Of a stretch of DNA of 64,000 nucleotides, positions 58,263-64,000 are shown in pieces. The translations under genes and the position numbers were made by a program. The stretch is from Chionis minor (taxonomy: Eukaryota > Chordata > Aves > Charadriiformes > Chionididae). The notes beneath the pieces were generated by a model. That model worked only from the letters and a program-made list of their open reading frames with translations, ran no database searches and was not told the origin of the DNA. The stretch lies in assembly GCA_013398295.1 (NCBI GenBank), contig VZSF01007786.1, positions 62,001 to 126,000 of the forward strand, given 5' to 3'. Every line of letters starts with the position of its first letter. Within the stretch, counting starts at the first letter, position 1.

Positions 58263-61200
58263 TGGGAACTGCCGTCCACTTCCTTGTTTTGAGGCAGTCT
58301 TGCTTCCACTGACCACTGCAGGACGTGCTGGAAGCGCTGCGAGAGCGTCGTCTTGGACTCCTCAGGGTGGGCTGGGAACTGGTAGGTGGGTGTACGTATA
58401 TTGTTCTCACACCTTCTAAAATCGGGGGTGGTGGTGGCTTTTTTATGCCTGTCCCCCTCCCCCTTAGAGCCTCAAGTCTTTCTAAAGAGTCATGGTGTCC
58501 TAGGCTTTGTGCTGGCAGTCTCTTGCCTTTTCCGAGTTTATATTTTCAAATAAATAAATAAAATTTAAAAAAAATCTCTGCCCTTAAAGCACTTCTGGAA
58601 ATGACACCAGGCCTTGCTAAGTCAAAATGAGCCTCCTAGCTCTGCCCAGCTGCCTTGCTGTGCTAAATCTAGTGCTTTGGAGTTACCTGCCTGGTCCCTG
58701 GAAAAGAAAGACTACATCAGATCAAGGTGCAAATGCTCAATTCCTGTGCTGAGGAAAGGGGTGAGACTGGACTCCTGCAATCAAGTCGGTAGCCCTGCTT
58801 TGCTAAATCAATGAGGGAAAATGCAGTAATAAATACATTTTCTCTCCAAGCCCCAAATTACCTGTTCAGAGGGTGGCCGAACCTTCTGGCTTGACTACTT
58901 GCTGTAAGGATTGATTTGTGTTTAATTCTCCCATGTGTTTGGGAAAAAAAACCCCCACAAATCAGAGATGCACAGTAAAATGACTAAGTTTGATTGTTTC
59001 CATCATTGTTTATACAGATGGTGGCAAGAAAGTCACCTGGCCTGGTTTTCCCATTGTTGCCCCACAGTCCAGCTGGGCTATCTCTTGGCAAGGAGAACTG
59101 ACCCAGCCTCCTTGCGCATTTAGCGCTGCAAACTAGTCTGGGGATTTAAAATAATTTTTGTAGCTCGTGGTTAAATCACCATTTTGTGGGCATCAACATC
59201 TTTTAGAGGAATGCTATTTGAATTTTTATTTGCTCATGATTTCCCACGGCAAACTTCTGTCTGGTAGGTTTTTCTTTTTTCTTCCCTCTAAAATTATTGA
59301 CTTGCTCTGTGTGGTGTCTAGCCCAGCAAAGCCTCTCACCTGCAAGGGAGCACCAGTCCATGGCATCACTGGTGAGCTGGGAGACTTTTCCCAGCTCCCT
59401 TGGGCAGTACATGACAGCAATAGATATAATGGACTCATTTGGATAATTTAGTACTGGCTCAGTGTATCTGGTTTCTCTACTGACACTCTGACGTTCATGC
59501 TTGACTTCCCCACCTCTCAGATAATAAATGAAAGAGGTTTCACCTTGTAGGCAGCACTGGCTTTTGGCCCATTACCTTTCTTAACATTGTGTACTTGAGA
59601 AGTTAAATTACCTAGTTTCCTGGCCAGCTCCCTAATGAATGCCATTAATTAATCTGTTTTTCAAAGGAAGAGGTGTTTTTATTCTTAATCCATAAGAGAA
59701 TCTCTTTCCTTGGCTGCCCACGAGCAGGGTGTTTGCACAGGCAGGAGCAGGTTGGTCCCTCTGCCGTTGGCTCTGCTCCGTGGTGTCCTGTTGGCTTGTG
59801 CACAAGGTTCTGTTCCCCAGGGAAATGCTGACTTGAGCTTGTTGTTTCCCATAGCCAACCTTAAAATCCCCTTTTTTGTGCGTCTGAGGCTAATGCTGCT
59901 GCACAACACAGTCACCATTTGCTCTTGGGCATTCCTCAAGCCATTAAGAGAGAAGGCAAGTTCAGGTGAAACAATTTGCAGAAGACTGAAGACTTGTCCT
60001 CCTCGGTGCTCCCCAGCAAGCCTTTTGGCTTGCCGCTTATTTCATAGCACTTCTCAGGGAAGATCTAGTCCCAGGAGCAGCTGGGTTAATGAAAAGAATT
60101 ATTATCTCCACAGGTGATGGACCAACATGGCAAAGAAATGCTGCTCGTGGCGCAAATAGAGGGCGGGTGGAAATGCTGCCTGGCCCTTTGGGAGAGATCA
60201 GCAGGAGAGTGCGGATCTGACACCCTGCTTCCCTTTTTCCTCTTTACACCTCCTCCCCCCCCGTGGAAGTCACAGCCCTGTGTACAGATGGATATAGGGT
60301 TGTAAACCCAAGCTGGGGAGAGGTGTGAAATGCATGCACCTTGGACATCAGGGATAGGTTTGATGGTTTCTTCTGGATGGAGGAAAAAGGCACTGCGGTA
60401 GGGATGAAGAAGATCAGGGCTGGGACAGTGGGCAATGGGATGGTTGCAGCATCCATCTGTCCTCGCTAAAGATGGTACTGGAGGGAGAAAGGGGAATCTT
60501 GGGGTGTTGGGGATGTTGATTAGGTTCAACAGGGTGGTGTGGAATGACTTGATATGGGCTCAGATTCCCACTTCCGAGCCTTCCCGATGCCTTGGCTGGG
60601 GAGAAGCTGGGTAGGACCTGGTGCTGCAGTTGGTTTCTCAGGCTGTGGAGGCTGGGAGCTGGGCAGGAGCAAGCAGAGCCGTGCTTGGGCTCTGCAGGGA
60701 GAAGCGGCCACATGAGCGCGGGCAGCGGTGACATGCCGCATGTCGCTGGGGTGGGAGCAAAGCTCTCGGGTTTGCTTAAATCGGCTCCGGTTCAGGTGGC
60801 GCTTCAAGCGTTGACTGATCCCATTGACTCTGGTGTTTCTATTCACGCTTTAAATCTCACCGTGCTCAATACCTTGCAAAACTGAACACTTTTGGTTCTT
60901 TACCCTGCTGCAGCGCCTGAAAGCAGCAGCTTTTCTCCTCGTATCCCTGCTGCTTATCCACTTCTGCGGCCACCTCTCATTGTGATCTGTGGGGTTCTTC
61001 ACTGCGGGGAAAGAACAGTGTCCTTTGAAATACTTAAAGCTGAGGTGAGTCACGGCCTTTTTAAGAAACACTGGATTTTATAGCTTTCTGGCAGAACGGA
61101 TATGTCAGAAAGTTTTAGGATGCAAGGAGGTAGTTCAATCCCACCTGGGGGCAACTTAAAATAACTCCTGCACAAGATGATGAAGGAGCCTCACCATCTT

Positions 61201-61776
61201 TAGGGGGGTCTCAGTGCTTGGTACAAAAGCGGCCGGTGCTCTGAATCCCTCTTCCCATTTTGGTGGCTGGGCTAATGTGTATTACGAACATAAAGAATAG
61301 ATGAATTACAGTCTTGGGGCTGAATCTCTCATTCCTTTGGAATGAGCACGACTCAAACGGTTAGTCTCTAAGGAAAAAATTCTCTTGAATAGGAAACCAC
61401 GTGCAATACTAAAAATTGTAGCTAGTGCCTTAGCTAGGGCTGGCTGTATAGATGGTTTAAATAGAAATAATGTCCTCTAAGTCATTTAGCTGACAATCTA
61501 TTCCCTTATGTGTGGGAGTTTATCTGTGTACACTTGAAATTCCTGATCTCTGGGTTTTATTTTCTTATCATTGCTTTCCTAAGAGGCAGTTGGAGAAGCA
61601 AGTGAAAGTGCAAAAAACTCCTGTCTCATTTTCTCATGTTGCAAAAGTCCCTTGAACAAGAAGGCCTGGATTACGTTCTTCCGAAACCCATGCCATGCAA
61701 CTCCTTTGGTGGCAGAGTTTGAATTCTCAGATTTGAGACCCCTCTGTTCATGCAAAAAAGCAGCAAATAGAGATTT

Positions 61777-61790
61777 TATATATATATATA
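61777..61790. repeat. (TA)7 microsatellite
   Basis: Seven uninterrupted TA units. Confidence 0.9.
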
Positions 61791-63344
61791 GCTTGTATTT
61801 GCTGAGTACATGTAGGCTCAGCTTGACTTTCTAAGGACACATAATCACAGCCATAATCGCAGTTCAAAATATTTTTAATTGTTGTTAATTAATTCTCAGC
61901 AGTGCTTAGGATTAAATTGATAAAAAAAGCAGAGCACCTCTTTCACCAGCCCTACACACTTGTTCTTGTACAGGCTCTGTTTTATACCAGCAGCATTAAT
62001 ATGCTGTTTCTTCCCAAGTTATTGGCTTCTAAAACAACTTGTGCCTGTGAATAAGCCTTAATGGATTGCCGGATCTATAGCTTGCCGGCTGTGGGTGTCC
62101 GGAGCAGATCCTACATCTGACAAGAGCCCTCAAAGCGGAGGTACCCCAGCCCCAGGGAAAAGCAGACAAGGGCATTGCGCTCTCCCACTATCTCCTAATT
62201 TCGATCTGAAGCATCATCAGGGTAAAAACCTCTGGGAATTGCCTGGGTGTTGAATCTAAATTGAGCTCTGTGCTCCCACAGCTCCTCTGGCACCTGGGGC
62301 TGGATACTGACGTTTAATGCCCGCTCGGCTGTGTCCTAGGAGGTGTGGGCAAGCTCCAGGGATGCTGGGGGGGGCTCTGTGCTGTGGCGCCCGCTTGTTT
62401 TGGCAATGGGAGAGGCTTCATTCTGCATTGTGCAAGCGTTGTGCAAATCCCTATCTTGGCAGGGATTTTAAATCCCCAACTTCAGTCACTTGTTCCTGAA
62501 AGAGCTGGTGTGTGTATATAAAAATATATGTAATTATTTTTTTCCAGGCAAATTCAAGAACCCTCATGCCTTTTTCAAGGCTTTTTTCTTAATGACTTGC
62601 GTCAAGCAGTTTCCCCAGTGCTGAGTTTCAGCTGATGTTTGGAGGTTTTTGAGGTCTCGGGGTCTATAGGCGTGTCCCTGACGGTTGCCTGCAGCTCCCA
62701 GGGGCCAAGTACTGCTGCTCCTCTCCTTGCGGGACGCTCAGCATCTCTCACTGCATTTTGAGAGGGAAGTATTTCCCTTGGCTAAACCCCATTTAACCAG
62801 CAGAGGCCGTCATGCCCATACGCTTGAAGGCAGCAAGCTCCCACGGGAGCCCATGGACACGTTAAAACCTTTCCAGCCTGTCTTTGAGATGGATCGGGCT
62901 CCGTAACGCAGTATCCCCCACCGCCTCTTGCTGAGCTGTTGGACCGGTGGGATTGCAATGCAGATGCACATTTTTTCGTTATTTGAGTTAAAAAACCCCA
63001 AAAATAAATAAATACAAGTAATGAGTAGCCAACTGAGGCAGGAAGAAAAAGCAAAGCTCTTAGTAGGCACCGTGAGGTCTGATTGAATGTGGAATGGCTG
63101 TTGCCACAACGCCGGCAAGTGGCTCCCCCCGCACCTCCTCTGCCCAGCCTGGTGTAATCGTGCGCATTACTCATGTACATGGGGGAGAAATTAAATGCCT
63201 CCGTTAAAGGAATCCTTTGGTATTTATTTCTGAGGTTATTAAATACAGTTATTTTCTGAAGGTGACGGACAATATGTGCGTATATATTATAAGTATATGG
63301 TGTGCAGGGCTGCAGGGAGGATTTTCAAGAAACTATCCAGAGAT

Positions 63345-63357
63345 GGGGGGGGGGGGG
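63345..63357. repeat. Poly-G run, 13 bases
   Basis: An uninterrupted homopolymer of G. Its true length may be uncertain because such runs are error-prone in sequencing. Confidence 0.9.
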
Positions 63358-63587
63358 AAATCCTGCCCTACTGCCAAATATATGCACAGAAAAAAATATG
63401 AAATTCTGCAGTACAAAAGCTGAGGTTGTGCCCATGGGGCTGGCAGGCGCCCTGGGCAGAGCATCATGTGCTTCAAAGTCCCCTGAAGTTAAATTTGGTA
63501 ATTCAGCTAGAGTTTGAGGATGCCCTTTTTTTTACTTCTGGATTATACCCCAACCTGAAGCCCACAGGAGCAGTAGAGGAGGTAGAG

Positions 63588-63663
63588 GTGACCCTGCTCG
63601 GGCAGGGGGGTTGGACTAGATGATCTCCAGAGCTCCCTTCCAACACCTATGATGCTGTGATTC
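63588..63663 (+). mobile_element. CR1 3' tail fragment
   Basis: GTGACCCTGCTCGGGCAGGG and TTGGACTAGATGATCTCCAG lead to CTCCCTTCCAACACCTATG and a decayed ATGCTGTGATTC tail. Confidence 0.88.
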
Positions 63664-64000
63664 AGACTAAGCCAGCTGGTTCATAAAATGTCTGGAAAAC
63701 TGCTTTGTATATGTGGGACTTATGTCTTGCTGTCTGTCCTTCACAGCCAGTGTCTTTACCCCCGTCTCCATGGGATGTGTTGGTCACCAAAAGATCAGCT
63801 AAATACAAACTGTGCACGTGGACACCAGCTTTTTCTCTAAATTACCCCCAGACTGTGCAATGAGGATGACAGATTTCTCTAACCCTGAGTGCAGAGCAGC
63901 ACGTATTGAAAAATAACTTCTGAAACTTGAGGCTTCCCTGCGTCTGCCTTGGGCAGGAGATGAGAACAAATGTTCCTCTGGGATGTGTCAGCTGTGTTGC
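63664..64000. other. Intergenic sequence to the window end, no gene seen
   Basis: Unremarkable sequence after a CR1 tail. Nothing recognised. Confidence 0.5.

Larger units (their letters stand above)
56073..63587. other. Intergenic sequence, no gene seen
   Basis: Over 7 kb with no recognised exon, RNA gene or clear CR1. It includes G-rich tracts at 58206-58262, a (TA)n run at 61777-61790 and a 13-base G run at 63345-63357. Open frames of up to about 150 codons occur on both strands, none with a domain I know. Confidence 0.45.

Overview
The window looks like nuclear DNA from a bird. It carries many truncated CR1 LINE fragments ending in the avian ATTCTATG / ATTCTGTG type 3' tail, its introns are AT-rich, and it holds one split vertebrate gene with short GT-AG bounded exons. 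I recognise that gene as ST8SIA5, alpha-2,8-sialyltransferase V, a Golgi enzyme that adds sialic acid to gangliosides. From general knowledge of synteny (human 18q21.1, shared with the avian Z chromosome) the fragment is probably Z-linked. That is an inference, not something read from the bases.

Layout. 1-16440 lies inside the 5' part of the gene on the + strand. The first coding exon (start codon and membrane anchor) was not found and is presumably upstream. A 108-nt in-frame exon at 4022-4129, hidden in what would otherwise be one long first intron, matches the optional stem exon of the long mammalian isoform. Six constitutive-type coding exons follow at 16441-16533, 19179-19265, 22503-22647, 24960-25072, 29114-29206 and 30171-30639 (stop). 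They encode the stem, the L, S, III and VS sialylmotifs and the C-terminal cysteine cluster. The six exons give 332 codons, which with a 44-residue first exon makes the usual 376-residue protein. Adding the 36-codon exon makes about 412. Reading frame is intact across every junction.

30640-about 37550 probably holds the 3' UTR and its flank, with several possible poly(A) signals and one CR1 piece. About 37600-64000 shows no gene I can support. It holds CR1 tails, simple repeats, G-rich tracts and two assembly problems. The first is a perfect 1,860-bp tandem copy joined by a single N (39629-41488 and 41490-43349). The second is a 392-bp direct repeat flanking a 177-bp island and a 114-N gap (52190-53265).

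The most informative observations are the optional 108-nt stem exon, the shared phase of all the stem exons, a CpG-rich promoter-like block with a TATA box in intron 4, the weak splice donor of the sixth exon, and the two false-duplication signatures. I found no evidence of a wholly new biological system.
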